Shown here in pieces: positions 1 to 9,220 of a DNA stretch of 52,700 nt; the first letter of the stretch is position 1; each line of letters begins with the position of its first letter. The stretch comes from Citreicella sp. C3M06 (lineage in GTDB: Bacteria; Pseudomonadota; Alphaproteobacteria; Rhodobacterales; Rhodobacteraceae). The notes under the pieces are model-generated. The model was not told the DNA's origin. It ran no database searches and was given only the letters and a program-made list of their open reading frames with translations. Made by a program: the position numbers and the translations under genes. The stretch spans positions 1 to 52,700 of the forward strand of contig NZ_JAHKQA010000016.1 of NCBI RefSeq assembly GCF_018860705.1, written 5' to 3'.

Positions 1-699
1 CGGATCATCGTGGGCGAGCGGTCCGAACGGGCCGAAACCTTCGCGCGGCTGCTGCTGCAGGGCTCCGAGGAAACCGAGGTGCCCACGCTGTTCACCGACC
101 CCGACGAGGCCGAGGCGATCAAGCTGTTTGCCAACACCTATCTTGCGATGCGCGTCGCCTTCTTCAACGAGCTCGACAGCTATTCGCTGGCCGGTGGCAT
201 GGACAGCCGCCAGATCATCGAAGGCGTCAGCCTCGATCCGCGCATCGGGGCGCATTACAACAACCCGTCCTTCGGCTATGGCGGCTACTGCCTGCCCAAG
301 GACACCAAGCAGCTGCTGGCCAACTATTCCCACGTGCCGCAGAACCTGATCCGCGCCATCGTCGATGCCAACCGCACCCGCAAGGATTTCCTGTCCGATC
401 AGATCCTGATGCGCGGGCCCAAGGTGGTGGGCATCTACCGCCTTGTGATGAAGGCGGGCTCGGACAATTTCCGCCAGAGCTCGATCCAGGGCATCATGAA
501 GCGGCTCAAGGCCAAGGGCGTCGAGGTCATCGTGCATGAGCCGGTGCTGGAAGAAGCCGACTTCTTCCGCAGCCGCGTGGTCAACGATCTGGAGGCCTTC
601 AAGGCGCAGAGCGACCTGATCGTCGCCAACCGCATCACCGACGATCTGCGCGACGTGACCGACAAGGTCTTCACCCGCGATCTGTTCGGCGCAGACTGA
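1..699 (+). CDS. ugd: UDP-glucose 6-dehydrogenase, C-terminal part (5' end cut by window edge)
   Basis: The enzyme oxidises UDP-glucose to UDP-glucuronate with NAD in the cytoplasm, supplying uronic acid sugars for exopolysaccharide. The frame is open from base 1 and gives 232 residues starting [10 protein letters not shown]. The family's catalytic cysteine segment is present as [15 protein letters not shown], and the end TRDLFGAD matches the end of the 388-residue E. coli-type enzyme, in which the corresponding arginine is about residue 157. The N-terminal Rossmann part is missing here and is found at 52519-52700, so the two pieces probably form one gene on a circular molecule. The stop lies 8 bases before the start of the epimerase gene, indicating an operon. 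The family assignment is very secure; that both pieces are one gene is inference. Confidence 0.95.
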   Translation, partial: RIIVGERSERAETFARLLLQGSEETEVPTLFTDPDEAEAIKLFANTYLAMRVAFFNELDSYSLAGGMDSRQIIEGVSLDPRIGAHYNNPSFGYGGYCLPKDTKQLLANYSHVPQNLIRAIVDANRTRKDFLSDQILMRGPKVVGIYRLVMKAGSDNFRQSSIQGIMKRLKAKGVEVIVHEPVLEEADFFRSRVVNDLEAFKAQSDLIVANRITDDLRDVTDKVFTRDLFGAD

Positions 700-707
700 G
701 CCGCGCG

Positions 708-1739
708 ATGCAAACCGTTCTCGTCACCGGCTCGGCAGGGTTCATCGGCTTTCACCTCTGCCAGCGTTTGCTGGCAGAGGGCTTCCGGGTGATCGGGCTG
801 GATGCCATGACCGATTACTACGACGTGGCGCTGAAACAGGCGCGGCTCGACCAGCTGCCGCAATCCAACGCCTTCGTGCAGATCACCGGCCGGGTCGAAA
901 CGCCGGGTCTGGTGATGGGGCTGTTCGAAGAGCACCGGCCCGATTACGTCATCCATCTCGCGGCGCAGGCGGGGGTGCGCTATTCCATCGAAAACCCGCG
1001 CAGCTATCTGGAAAGCAATATCGCCGGCAGCTTCGAGATCCTCGAAGCCGCGCGGGCCTATCCGCCGCGCCACATGCTGCTGGCCTCGACCTCGTCGGCC
1101 TATGGCGCCAACACCGAGATGCCCTACCGCGAGACCGACAAGGCCGATCACCAGATGTCGTTCTATGCCGCCACCAAGAAGGCGGGCGAAAACATGGCGC
1201 ATTCCTATGCCCACCTGTTCGGCCTGCCGGTGACGATGTTCCGCTTCTTCACCGTCTACGGGCCATGGGGGCGGCCCGACATGGCGCTGTTCAAATTCAC
1301 CAAGGCGATCCTGAACGGCGAGCCCATCGACGTGTACAACCACGGCGACATGAAGCGCGACTTCACCTATATCGACGATCTGGTGACCGGCATCCGCCGC
1401 CTGATGGATGCGGTCCCGCTGCGCCCCGAAGACGGCATCGTGCCCGAGGGCGACAGCCTGTCGCCGGTGGCGCCGTTCCGGGTGGTGAACATCGGCAATT
1501 CCGATGCGGTGCAGCTGACCGATTTCATCGCCGCCATCGAAACCGCCCTGAACCGGACGGCGATCCGCAACATGATGCCGATGCAGCCCGGCGATGTGCC
1601 GGCCACCTGGGCGGATGCCTCGTTGCTGCACCGGCTGACGGGCTATGTGCCTAGCACCGACGTTGCCACCGGCGTGGCGCAGTTCGTGCGCTGGTATCAG
1701 GATCATTACGACACCGGGAAACCGGCCTCGGACGCTTGA
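708..1739 (+). CDS. UDP-glucuronate 4-epimerase-like SDR enzyme
   Basis: An NAD-dependent sugar epimerase of 343 residues, predicted to convert UDP-glucuronate to UDP-galacturonate in the cytoplasm. The NAD-binding motif TGSAGFIG is at residues 7-14. The extended-SDR catalytic pattern has serines near 127-130 and YAATK with Tyr153 and Lys157. The segment FFTVYGPWGRPDMALFKF is typical of the UDP-glucuronate epimerase branch (LpsL/Cap1J-like). It lies 8 bases after ugd, which makes its substrate, so the two form a two-step supply line for uronic acids. The C-terminal part is of normal length with no sign of damage. A UDP-glucose 4-epimerase activity is the main alternative, but the ugd pairing and the motif favour the uronate enzyme. 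Confidence 0.9.
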   Translation: MQTVLVTGSAGFIGFHLCQRLLAEGFRVIGLDAMTDYYDVALKQARLDQLPQSNAFVQITGRVETPGLVMGLFEEHRPDYVIHLAAQAGVRYSIENPRSYLESNIAGSFEILEAARAYPPRHMLLASTSSAYGANTEMPYRETDKADHQMSFYAATKKAGENMAHSYAHLFGLPVTMFRFFTVYGPWGRPDMALFKFTKAILNGEPIDVYNHGDMKRDFTYIDDLVTGIRRLMDAVPLRPEDGIVPEGDSLSPVAPFRVVNIGNSDAVQLTDFIAAIETALNRTAIRNMMPMQPGDVPATWADASLLHRLTGYVPSTDVATGVAQFVRWYQDHYDTGKPASDA

Positions 1740-1889
1740 GGATAAGGCAGCCGGGGCAGATCGCTCCGGTGGGTGGCGCGCATTGCTGGATATGATGCGC
1801 GTGAGTGGGTAAGAGCGCGGTAAGATGCTCGACGGAAAACTGGCCACGAAATCCGGATCCGCGGGATGGCCCAGGCATGACGGGATACC

Positions 1890-4037
1890 ATGAACACTTC
1901 TTCTTTTTCGAGTCGGCCCGGAACGGGGATACGTGACAGGCTGCAGGCAAGCCCGGTATCGGGGGATGCCGGCGTGATCGACCTGCGGGCCATGTTGCAA
2001 ACGCTTTGGCGTGGCCGGCTCATCATCTTTGCGATCACCACCGTAGCGGTGCTGCTGGGGGGCTATTACGCCTATGCGGTGGCTACGCCGCTGTACCGCT
2101 CCGAAGTGGTCGTGATGCTGAACAACCGCGATCAGCAGGTGGTCAACCTTGACAGCGTGGTGGGCGGGCTTGGCCGCGACAGCTCGGTCGTCAACACCGA
2201 GGTCGAGGTGCTGCGCAGCCGCGATCTTCTGGGCAAGCTCGTCGACAGCCAGGATCTGATTTCGGACCCGGAATTCAACGGCTCGCTCAATCCGCCCTCG
2301 GCGATAGCGCAGGCCAAGGCGAAGGTGAAATCCCTGCTGGGGATGGCCCCGCCCGCCTCGGATGTTGTCTCGGATGACGCGGCCCGGCTTACGCGCCAGT
2401 CGGTGATCGACGCGCTGCGCAGGGCGGTCTCGGTGCGCAACGTGCCCGACAGCCTGGTGTTTCAGGTCACGGTCGAATCCGAAGACTCCCGCAAGGCCAC
2501 CCGTCTCGCCGATGCGCTGGTTGCGATGTATATCGAAAACCAGCTCGAGGTGAAATTCGAGGCCACGGAACAGGCCGCAAGCTGGCTGTCCGAACGGGTC
2601 TCCGAGTTGCAGATCGAGCTTGAGGCCGCCGAAACCCGCGCTCAGGAATTCAGCACCAGCATCGATCTTGTCAGCCCCGAAGGGCTTGAGGCCGCCGAAC
2701 GCCAGCTCAAGGATCTGCGCGACCGCACCGCCGATACGGAAATCCGCCTGCAGGCCGCGCAGGAGCGTGTGGCCGCGCTTGCGGGCGCGCAGACGCCGCA
2801 GGCACAGGTCGAGGCAAGCAACGACGCGCGGCTCCGGACGATGCTGCCCGATATCGGGCAGGCCGAAGTCGCCACCCGTTTCGGACTGCGCTTCGACGGG
2901 CTGGTGCAACAGGCTGAGCAGGAGGTTGCGCGGCTTGAAAATCAGGTACGGGTGCTGTCGACCTCGCTGGGCGAGTTCGAAGCCCGCGTGCAAAAGCAGA
3001 ACAGCGACCTGATCACCCTGCAGCAATTCACCCGGGAGGCCGAGGCCAGCCGTCTGCTCTATGAGCATTTTCTGGCGCGACTCAAGGAAACCTCGGCGCA
3101 GCAGGGGGTCCAGCAAGCCGACAGCCGGGTGCTGTCGCATGCGGTCATTCCGGTCGTTCCGTCCGAGCCGCGCAAGTCGCGGATCCTGATGATGTACGGC
3201 GTTCTGGGCCTGATGGCCGGGGCGGCGCTGGTGCTGCTGCGCGAGGGGATGAGCGACAGTTTCCGCGATGCACAATCGCTGGAGGCCGCCACAGGATACG
3301 CCGTCATCGGCGAAATTCCCCGGCTTCCACCCCGCAAGCGCAAGGGCGTGCTGACCTATTTCTCCGAAAATCCGACCTCGGCCGGGGCCGAGGCGGTGCG
3401 CAACCTGCGCACCTCGGTGCTGTTGTCCAACATCGACAACCCGCCGCAGGTGATCATGGTGTCGTCGTCGATCCCGGGCGAGGGCAAGACCACCGTGTCG
3501 CTGAGTCTGGCGCAAAACCTGGCCGGCATGGGCCGCCGGGTGCTGCTGATCGAAGGCGACCTGCGCCGCCGCGTCATGTCGACCTATTTCGACACCAAGG
3601 CGCAGGGGGGGATGATTTCGGTGCTGACCGGCAAGCAGGCCTTTTCCGAGATCGTCGTGCATGATCCGACGGTCGGAATCGACGTGCTGTTCGGCGAAGC
3701 GACCAAGGCCAATGCCGCCGATATCTTTGCCTCGGAACGCTTTGCCGAGCTGCTCGCCGAGGTGCGCCAGAAGTATGACCATATCATCATCGACACGCCG
3801 CCGGTGATGGTGGTGCCCGATGCGCGCATCATCGCGCAGCATGTGGACGCGGGCATCTTCGTGGTGCGCTGGGACAGCACCCCGCGCAAGATGGTTTCCG
3901 AAGCGCTGGCAATGTTCGAAAGCGTCAATGTGCAGCTCAACGGCGTGCTGCTGAACAACATCGATCAGCGCGGCATGAAACGCTACGGCAACGGCTATGG
4001 CTACGGGGCCTACGGGCGCGGCTATTACACCAGCTAG
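1890..4037 (+). CDS. Wzc-type polysaccharide co-polymerase with C-terminal tyrosine autokinase
   Basis: An inner-membrane protein of 715 residues that would control chain length and export of the polysaccharide. A Wzz domain starts near residue 28 and the first membrane helix is about residues 43-65. A long coiled-coil periplasmic region covers roughly 225-400, and the second helix is about 431-450. A cytoplasmic BY-kinase follows: Walker A SIPGEGKTT (527-535), Walker A' LLIEGDLRR (552-560) and Walker B HIIIDTPP (631-638). The tail from residue 699 has six tyrosines in a Gly/Tyr-rich stretch, the usual autophosphorylation cluster. It is the fused, proteobacterial form; a second, split system lies at 36150-38547. 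Its stop shares the bases CTAG with the stop of the convergent glycosyltransferase. The upstream 150 bp hold no gene. Confidence 0.92.
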   Translation: MNTSSFSSRPGTGIRDRLQASPVSGDAGVIDLRAMLQTLWRGRLIIFAITTVAVLLGGYYAYAVATPLYRSEVVVMLNNRDQQVVNLDSVVGGLGRDSSVVNTEVEVLRSRDLLGKLVDSQDLISDPEFNGSLNPPSAIAQAKAKVKSLLGMAPPASDVVSDDAARLTRQSVIDALRRAVSVRNVPDSLVFQVTVESEDSRKATRLADALVAMYIENQLEVKFEATEQAASWLSERVSELQIELEAAETRAQEFSTSIDLVSPEGLEAAERQLKDLRDRTADTEIRLQAAQERVAALAGAQTPQAQVEASNDARLRTMLPDIGQAEVATRFGLRFDGLVQQAEQEVARLENQVRVLSTSLGEFEARVQKQNSDLITLQQFTREAEASRLLYEHFLARLKETSAQQGVQQADSRVLSHAVIPVVPSEPRKSRILMMYGVLGLMAGAALVLLREGMSDSFRDAQSLEAATGYAVIGEIPRLPPRKRKGVLTYFSENPTSAGAEAVRNLRTSVLLSNIDNPPQVIMVSSSIPGEGKTTVSLSLAQNLAGMGRRVLLIEGDLRRRVMSTYFDTKAQGGMISVLTGKQAFSEIVVHDPTVGIDVLFGEATKANAADIFASERFAELLAEVRQKYDHIIIDTPPVMVVPDARIIAQHVDAGIFVVRWDSTPRKMVSEALAMFESVNVQLNGVLLNNIDQRGMKRYGNGYGYGAYGRGYYTS

Positions 4038-5212
4038 GGGGTGCGGTCCGGCGCTTGGATCTGCGACAGAACGTCGGCCAGCGCCGCCCCTGCTCCTGCG
4101 ACCGAGAACCGCGTCTCGTAGCAGCGCCGTGCGGCGATCCGCATTGCGCCTTGTTCCGCGGCGGGCAGCGCAAGGAAGCGTTCGAGCATGGCAGTGCTGT
4201 CCTCGACAGTGTCGTTACAGGCAATGCCGGCCCCGTCGCGATCGATCTCGCGCCAGATATTGACCTGTTTCGAGATCAGCACCGGCACATCCACCGACAG
4301 GGCCTCGGCCACCACGATGCCGAAATTTTCCTGATGCGAGGGCAGGGTAAAGGCCAGCGCCCCGGCAAAGGCGGCGGATTTCTCGGCCCCCTCGATCATG
4401 CCGGGCCAATGCACCCGCGCTGCGATGCCCAGATCTTGCGCCAGCGCCTGCAGCTCGGCCTGCCAGCCGACCTGATCGGGACCGGCGATCACCAGATCCA
4501 GCGCCGGCTGCGCCGGGGCGACCTTGGCAAAGGCGCGGATCAGATCGTCGCATGCCTTTTTGGGGTGAATGCGGCTGAGAAACAGGAAATAGTCGCGCGC
4601 CTCCAGCTCTGGCAGACGTGCTTGCCATGCGGCGCGGCCCTGCGCCATCTCGGCCTCGGGCAGGCGCAGATCGCCCGCGCAAAAGGCCACCGGCTGGCCG
4701 TGATAGCCCTGATGCCCAACAAAAGCACCCTTTGCGAGGTTCATCTCTTCTTCGCAGGTGAACAGCACGCGCGCGGCGCCGGTCAGCATCCGCCCCTGCC
4801 ATAGCCACCAGTAGCCCTGCTTGATCACGTGTTTCACCGGCTTGATGCGCCGGAAATAGGGGTCGAGCATGCCATGCGGGAACAGCACCCAAGGCAGGCC
4901 CGCTGCCTGCAATGCCCCATAGCCCCCGATCGCGGCGGGGTTCCACAAGCCATGCACCACCGCCGCATCGCAGCCCGGCGCAAGCTGCGCCACCGCCGCG
5001 CCGATGGCTGGGGCAAGGGGGGCGCGGCCCGCAGGCCCGCAGGCGTAGGTTTCAAAGGGAAACTCGGCCAGATGGGCGGCGCCGGGCGTATCGAGCGTGA
5101 CAAAGACGCTGTCGATCCCCTGCTGGCGCAGTTCATGCGCGATGGTCTGGGCGTAGTTGGCAACCCCGCCCTCGCGACTGTCGATGGACTGGAGAAGGTG
5201 CAGAACTTTCAA
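4034..5212 (-). CDS. Glycosyltransferase family 4 (GT-B fold)
   Basis: A cytoplasmic glycosyltransferase of 392 residues that probably adds one sugar of the repeat unit on the lipid carrier. The N-terminal half has the acceptor-domain pattern GGVANYAQTIAHEL. The C-terminal half has FLSRIHPKKACDDLI and the retaining GT4 E-x7-E motif in HQENFGIVVAEALS. The start is a TTG at 5212; AGAGGT six bases upstream makes this start convincing although it is not ATG. The gene is convergent with the Wzc gene, and the palindrome CTAG at 4034-4037 provides the stop on both strands. It lies 24 bases after another GT4 gene on the same strand. The sugar donor and linkage cannot be told from sequence. Confidence 0.88.
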   Translation of the reverse strand: MKVLHLLQSIDSREGGVANYAQTIAHELRQQGIDSVFVTLDTPGAAHLAEFPFETYACGPAGRAPLAPAIGAAVAQLAPGCDAAVVHGLWNPAAIGGYGALQAAGLPWVLFPHGMLDPYFRRIKPVKHVIKQGYWWLWQGRMLTGAARVLFTCEEEMNLAKGAFVGHQGYHGQPVAFCAGDLRLPEAEMAQGRAAWQARLPELEARDYFLFLSRIHPKKACDDLIRAFAKVAPAQPALDLVIAGPDQVGWQAELQALAQDLGIAARVHWPGMIEGAEKSAAFAGALAFTLPSHQENFGIVVAEALSVDVPVLISKQVNIWREIDRDGAGIACNDTVEDSTAMLERFLALPAAEQGAMRIAARRCYETRFSVAGAGAALADVLSQIQAPDRTP

Positions 5213-5236
5213 AGTCGTACCTCTGGGTTTGGGGGC

Positions 5237-6373
5237 TTAGTCGGGGCAGGCCAGCGTGGCCACGGCTTCGGCAAAGGCGGCGACATCGCCGCGCGGGGCA
5301 CTGGCGCGCGCGCCCGTGGCAAGCCGCGCGCAGAGCGCTTCGTCGGCGTCCAGCAGCGTCATGTATCCTGCAAGGCTTTCGGCGCTGTCATGGGGAAAGC
5401 TGAAGCCGGTCACCCAATCCTGCACCAGCATCTCGCGCGCGCCGCAGCGATCCGACAGCAGCACCGGCAGATCCAGCGCCTGCGCCTCGATCACCACATT
5501 GCCGAACTGTTCTTCGAGGCTGGGCAGGATCAGCGCGAGGCTGCTTGCGAGAATCCGGGAAATCTCGGCGGTCTGCACGAAGCCGTGAAAGATCACCGCA
5601 TCGACGATGCCCAGATCATCGGCCTGTTTTTTCAATGCCTGCTCAAGCGGGCCATTGCCGCACAGGTTCAGCAGGCGCTGCCCACCGGCTGCGCGATAGA
5701 GCGCGAAGGCCTCAAGCGCCATGGCGAGGTTCTTCTTGTCGACCAGCCGGGCGACGATGGTCCACGGCCTGTCGGCAAAGGTAGGGCGGGGCACATCCGC
5801 CGCCTGCGCGCGCATCCGGTCGATGGACAGGGTGTTGTAGGGGCTGGCAACGCGGCGCAGGCCGAGAAAGCGGAAATAATCGGTCGATCTCTCCTGCGTG
5901 CCGATGGCCCCGTAATAGGGGCGCAGAGCCAGACTTTTGAGCCATTCGCCGCGCGCGCGGCGCGGCTTGTCGTCAAATTTCGAACAGCCCATGGTAAACA
6001 CCCGCGCCCCGCACAGCCGCAGAACCACCGCCGTGGCCAGAACCTCGGGGCGTTCGTAATGGCACAGGAACCACTGTGCCCGGCGCAACCCCCAGGCCGC
6101 GCGCAGCAAACGCAGGGTGCGGCGCGCAAGGCCGGGGGCCTCGTCCATCGCGAACAGGGTGATCTTGTCAAAGCCCGGCCTGTCATCCCCGACCCAGTCA
6201 TAGGTGACGTCACGGTCGAACAACTCGATCCCGTGTACCTGCGCTGCGGGAAACCGCTGGGCCACGGCTTCCAGCCGGTCGGCGTGCATCGGGCCGAAAT
6301 TGTTCCACACAAAGACCAGCCGCGTCGGGTCTGCCTGTGTGCCGGGGGCAAGAAAAGACCTGCTATCTGTCAC
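5237..6373 (-). CDS. Glycosyltransferase family 4 (GT-B fold)
   Basis: A 378-residue glycosyltransferase, first gene of a minus-strand pair with the GT4 at 4034-5212. The C-terminal donor-binding half is clear: WTIVARLVDKKNLAMALEAF, then NLCGNGPLEQALK, then the E-x7-E motif in EEQFGNVVIEAQALDLPVLL. The N-terminal half (FVWNNFGPMHADRLEAV) resembles enzymes that scan a nucleotide-lipid acceptor. The open frame runs upstream to 6694, but the GTG at 6373 has AGGAGA seven bases before it and gives a protein of normal length, so I chose that start. Donor and acceptor sugars are unknown. It belongs to the same polysaccharide locus by position. Confidence 0.85.
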   Translation of the reverse strand: MTDSRSFLAPGTQADPTRLVFVWNNFGPMHADRLEAVAQRFPAAQVHGIELFDRDVTYDWVGDDRPGFDKITLFAMDEAPGLARRTLRLLRAAWGLRRAQWFLCHYERPEVLATAVVLRLCGARVFTMGCSKFDDKPRRARGEWLKSLALRPYYGAIGTQERSTDYFRFLGLRRVASPYNTLSIDRMRAQAADVPRPTFADRPWTIVARLVDKKNLAMALEAFALYRAAGGQRLLNLCGNGPLEQALKKQADDLGIVDAVIFHGFVQTAEISRILASSLALILPSLEEQFGNVVIEAQALDLPVLLSDRCGAREMLVQDWVTGFSFPHDSAESLAGYMTLLDADEALCARLATGARASAPRGDVAAFAEAVATLACPD

Positions 6374-6711
6374 GGGCGGTTCTCCTGCCGGGGGCGCATT
6401 GCGGCCTGTCTGTGGGTGCCGGTCATGCGCTCCGTTTACGCACAGTTTGCGCACCGGGGGCCAACGCGGCGGATCTTGGGCTATCGTTACGCTGATCGCG
6501 AGACCGGGTGCAACACGGGGTGCGGCTTGAGACGGCTGCAAAGCGGCGCAAATGTCGGGTCTGCCCGCAGGTGTTGCAGCAAGGCCGGAACCGCGCGCGG
6601 TGCCGAGCCGGTTTTTTAACGAAACAGAAGGATTCTTCAGCAACCGAACCGGGATGGCAGATGCGCCCGCCCGTGCCGGAGCAAAGTTGTTCACTGCCGG
6701 AGAAACAAGAG
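6374..6711. promoter_or_regulatory. Divergent intergenic region, 338 bp
   Basis: This stretch separates the minus-strand glycosyltransferase pair from the plus-strand spike-base-like gene, so both units should have promoters here. The far ends of open frames pass through it, but these lack ribosome binding sites and family features. A short T/A tract at about 6611-6618 precedes the small gene. I see no clear promoter with correctly spaced -35 and -10 boxes and no strong hairpin. Confidence 0.35.
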
Positions 6712-6972
6712 ATGTCAGACAAGTACAGCCAGTTCACGCATGGCCTCAACTCGCCGCCCTATGGTGGGTTCGATATCACGCCCAGCGACGCAACCGATCT
6801 GTCGACGGTCACCCGTGCCCTGAACGTCGGGGTATCCGGCGACGTTCACGTGACGCTGCTCGACGATAGCGAAGCGACGCTGTTCCTTCAGGCCGGGGGG
6901 ATCTTTCCGCTGCGCGTCAAGCGGGTGTGGGCGACGGGCACCAGTGCTGGCGCCCTTGTCGGGCTTTATTGA
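6712..6972 (+). CDS. Spike base-like protein (gene-transfer-agent Rcc01079-type family)
   Basis: A protein of 86 residues starting at the ATG at 6712, with GGAG about ten bases upstream. The central pattern ITPSDATDLSTVTRAL, then VGVSGDVHVTL, then FPLRVKRVWATGTSA fits the small beta-rich spike base proteins found in gene transfer agents and phages of Rhodobacterales (RCAP_rcc01079 family). In the gene transfer agent this protein anchors spikes to the particle. Here no capsid, portal or tail gene is nearby. Instead it is followed by a coupled 40-residue ORF and a tailspike-like beta-helix protein inside an exopolysaccharide locus. There is no signal peptide. Family membership is recognised from memory of conserved residues, not from a search. 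Its role outside a particle is unknown; it may be a scaffold for the beta-helix protein. Confidence 0.72.
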   Translation: MSDKYSQFTHGLNSPPYGGFDITPSDATDLSTVTRALNVGVSGDVHVTLLDDSEATLFLQAGGIFPLRVKRVWATGTSAGALVGLY

Positions 6973-7094
6973 TGCTCGGCCTCGGGCTTTTGTTCTCGGG
7001 GTCGCAGCCGATCGTCGTCTCTGCATCGGGGGGGACGACGATCTCGCTGCTGCATGCCGACGACCTCATCACGGCAGATACCATCTTTGTATAG
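6972..7094 (+). CDS. 40-residue ORF translationally coupled to the spike-base-like gene
   Basis: An ATG overlaps the stop of the previous gene (TGATG), and the frame runs 40 codons to a TAG at 7092. The peptide starts MLGLGLLFSGSQP, contains the beta-type repeat-like segment SASGGTTISLLHADD and ends ITADTIFV. The overlap argues for translation by coupling. The peptide has no family I recognise. Its alternating small and branched residues suggest a beta strand pair rather than a membrane anchor. It could complete the spike base fold or be a short linker protein between the spike base and the beta-helix protein at 7176. It could also be a chance frame, since it is short. Confidence 0.45.
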   Translation: MLGLGLLFSGSQPIVVSASGGTTISLLHADDLITADTIFV

Positions 7095-7175
7095 GTCGAG
7101 CGGCCCCGCGTTGGGCCTCCCCCCGGAACCGGGTGACGAGCACGACCTGAGTCCATTCTACCGGAGACATGCTAC

Positions 7176-9152
7176 ATGGCACTCGTAATCCCTTCGCTTC
7201 CGATGACCGGAAGCCGGTTGAAAACCACCCTTGAGGAGATCCGGCAACGTATGCCGGTCAAGCTGGCCTCGACCAGCGAGATGAGCGCATTGTCCGGCTT
7301 CGTCGATGGCGACCGATGCCTGACGCCCCAAGGCGTTTACGAGATCTTCTCGGGGGTGTCCGCTGCCCCCAGCGCGACGGTCGTGAGCATGACGCAAGAC
7401 GGGATGCTGGCGATGCTCGCGGCGGACAGCCCGGTTCCGGATGTCGACACGCTGATAAGCGACACCCGCCCGCCAGAGTTTTTCACGGCGGGGATGCGCC
7501 TGATGACCCAGGCCGAAACCTATGTCTATCGCGTTGCCGCCAGCGATGCGAGCGATCACCACGTGACCACCGCCGGGGGGGCGAAACTGTACGTCGAACC
7601 GGGCCCGCGCGGCTTCGACGTTCGCGCCTTTGGCGCGCAGGGCGACAGCGTGACCGATGACAGCGCCGCGATCAGAACCGCCTTTCGCGCGGCCGTGTCC
7701 AGCAAACAGGCACCGACCATCGGCAGCAACGAGATCGTCCAGCACGCGGTGTTCTTGCCCGGCGGGCAATATCTGGTGAACAGTCCGCGCAGCCTGATGG
7801 ACACGCTGGGCGTGGGCCGCGCGATGGGGCTGACCTATGAAGGCGACGCCACCGGCACCACCATTCATTTCGGCCACGATGGCGAAGACTATCTTTGCTA
7901 CAATCCCAATGAGTTCCTCTTTGTGCGGTTCCGAAACCTGCGGTTCACCGCCAGCAGCGACACTGCGCGGTTCATGTTCGTAAACGCCAGCGGCGGCGCT
8001 CAGGATGTCCTGTTCGAGAACTGTAACTGGAACGGCACCTGGCAGAAGTTGTACCGTCTGGAAGGTGGCAACAACAATTCCGAATGGCGCTGGTCGAATT
8101 GCGCGATCACCGCGACCATTCGCGACACCGTTCTGGACATTCCCAGCGAAGGGTCGGACCAGTTTCTCAACTACTGGGCCACCAACTGCAAATTCTGGCT
8201 GTACGACGGCCAGTTCCTGCGGGCCCGCAAGGGCGGACATTTCCATTTCGTCAATTGCGACTGGTCCGGGCTGGCCCCCGGCATGACGCAGAACCAGTCG
8301 AGCAGAGGCGCGCCGCTGTTCGAGCTGCTGGGCGATGATCATGCGCGCGGCGTGTGTAGCTTTACCGTCACCGGCGGACGGGTGGAGCACAAGAATGTCG
8401 CCTCCAAGCTCATCTACTGCGAATGGAATTACGGCACCGTCGCGTTCCGTGATCTGGATTGCGGCGCGGTCACACCCAGCGGGTACGACACCGTCATCAA
8501 TACCCATTTCAGTTGCGGCAATACCCAGGGGCCGACCGTTCTGTTCGAAGGGTGCGATCTGATCGGCACTCATGTCTATTCGAACGGCACCGGGGCGTAT
8601 GTCTATGAACACAATGCCGCCTATCGGATGTGTACGATCCGGCAAAACAGCCCGGATGATTTCCTGACCTTCAACCGCACGACGAACGTTGGTGGCAGCT
8701 GGCTGGTCGAACTTGATCGCTGTCGGTCGGCCACCCCCAGCAGCTCCACCTCGTTGGTGGTCTGGGATGTGGTGCTTGGCTCACGCCTTGCCAAGAACGG
8801 CCATTTCGGCAAACGGTCTTTCGTGTTCCGCGATGTGACCGGGCGCGGCACCCCGCTGACCACCGGAACCTTTACCGCGCAGCTTCCGGCGCGGGCGGTG
8901 ATCACCCGTGTGGCCTTTCGCAACTCGGGCCTGCTGAGCAGCATCAATACCGTAAACTTCCGGCTCGAGGACGGCGCTGGTACGCTGATTGCGCAAAGTG
9001 GCGATCATCCACTGAACTCTGTGCTGAACATCGATCTGCCGGTCAGCTTTCTCGTGCCCTTGGGAAATGAAACGCTGGTGCTGCGTGACGCCAACGGCGT
9101 TGCCAACCAACAGGGCACCTCGATCTTCGTAGAGGTGGAATTCATCGTCTGA
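7176..9152 (+). CDS. Tailspike-like right-handed beta-helix protein (pectate-lyase-3 type fold)
   Basis: A 658-residue protein with ATG at 7176 and GGAGA eight bases upstream. Residues 1-140 form a non-helical N-terminal part without signal peptide, as in phage tailspikes. Then comes the classic entry to a beta-helix, GFDVRAFGAQGDSVTDDSAAI (about 146-166), followed by repeated coils to about 555. A beta-sandwich-like C-terminal domain follows (about 560-658). The core segments GNNNSEW (298-304), LNYWATNCKFW (331-341), RKGGHFHFVNCDWSG (351-365) and ELLGDDHARGVC (383-394) recur in the exported paralogue at 15024-16757. Such proteins bind or cut polysaccharide. The gene follows the spike base and 40-residue genes by 81 bases. 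The lack of a signal peptide leaves the export route open. The fold is well supported; enzymatic activity is a guess. Confidence 0.8.
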   Translation: MALVIPSLPMTGSRLKTTLEEIRQRMPVKLASTSEMSALSGFVDGDRCLTPQGVYEIFSGVSAAPSATVVSMTQDGMLAMLAADSPVPDVDTLISDTRPPEFFTAGMRLMTQAETYVYRVAASDASDHHVTTAGGAKLYVEPGPRGFDVRAFGAQGDSVTDDSAAIRTAFRAAVSSKQAPTIGSNEIVQHAVFLPGGQYLVNSPRSLMDTLGVGRAMGLTYEGDATGTTIHFGHDGEDYLCYNPNEFLFVRFRNLRFTASSDTARFMFVNASGGAQDVLFENCNWNGTWQKLYRLEGGNNNSEWRWSNCAITATIRDTVLDIPSEGSDQFLNYWATNCKFWLYDGQFLRARKGGHFHFVNCDWSGLAPGMTQNQSSRGAPLFELLGDDHARGVCSFTVTGGRVEHKNVASKLIYCEWNYGTVAFRDLDCGAVTPSGYDTVINTHFSCGNTQGPTVLFEGCDLIGTHVYSNGTGAYVYEHNAAYRMCTIRQNSPDDFLTFNRTTNVGGSWLVELDRCRSATPSSSTSLVVWDVVLGSRLAKNGHFGKRSFVFRDVTGRGTPLTTGTFTAQLPARAVITRVAFRNSGLLSSINTVNFRLEDGAGTLIAQSGDHPLNSVLNIDLPVSFLVPLGNETLVLRDANGVANQQGTSIFVEVEFIV

Positions 9153-9220
9153 GCCCGCTCCCGCTGGTGCGCGGGGGGGGATCTGTTAAGCTGGGTGTCG
9201 CGACGAATACGGGGAGCAAA

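Noticed and set aside
435-3842. Minus-strand open frame of 1135 codons
   Set aside because: It runs antisense to the epimerase and Wzc genes, has a His/Arg/Gln-rich composition typical of GC-rich antisense frames and shows no domain.
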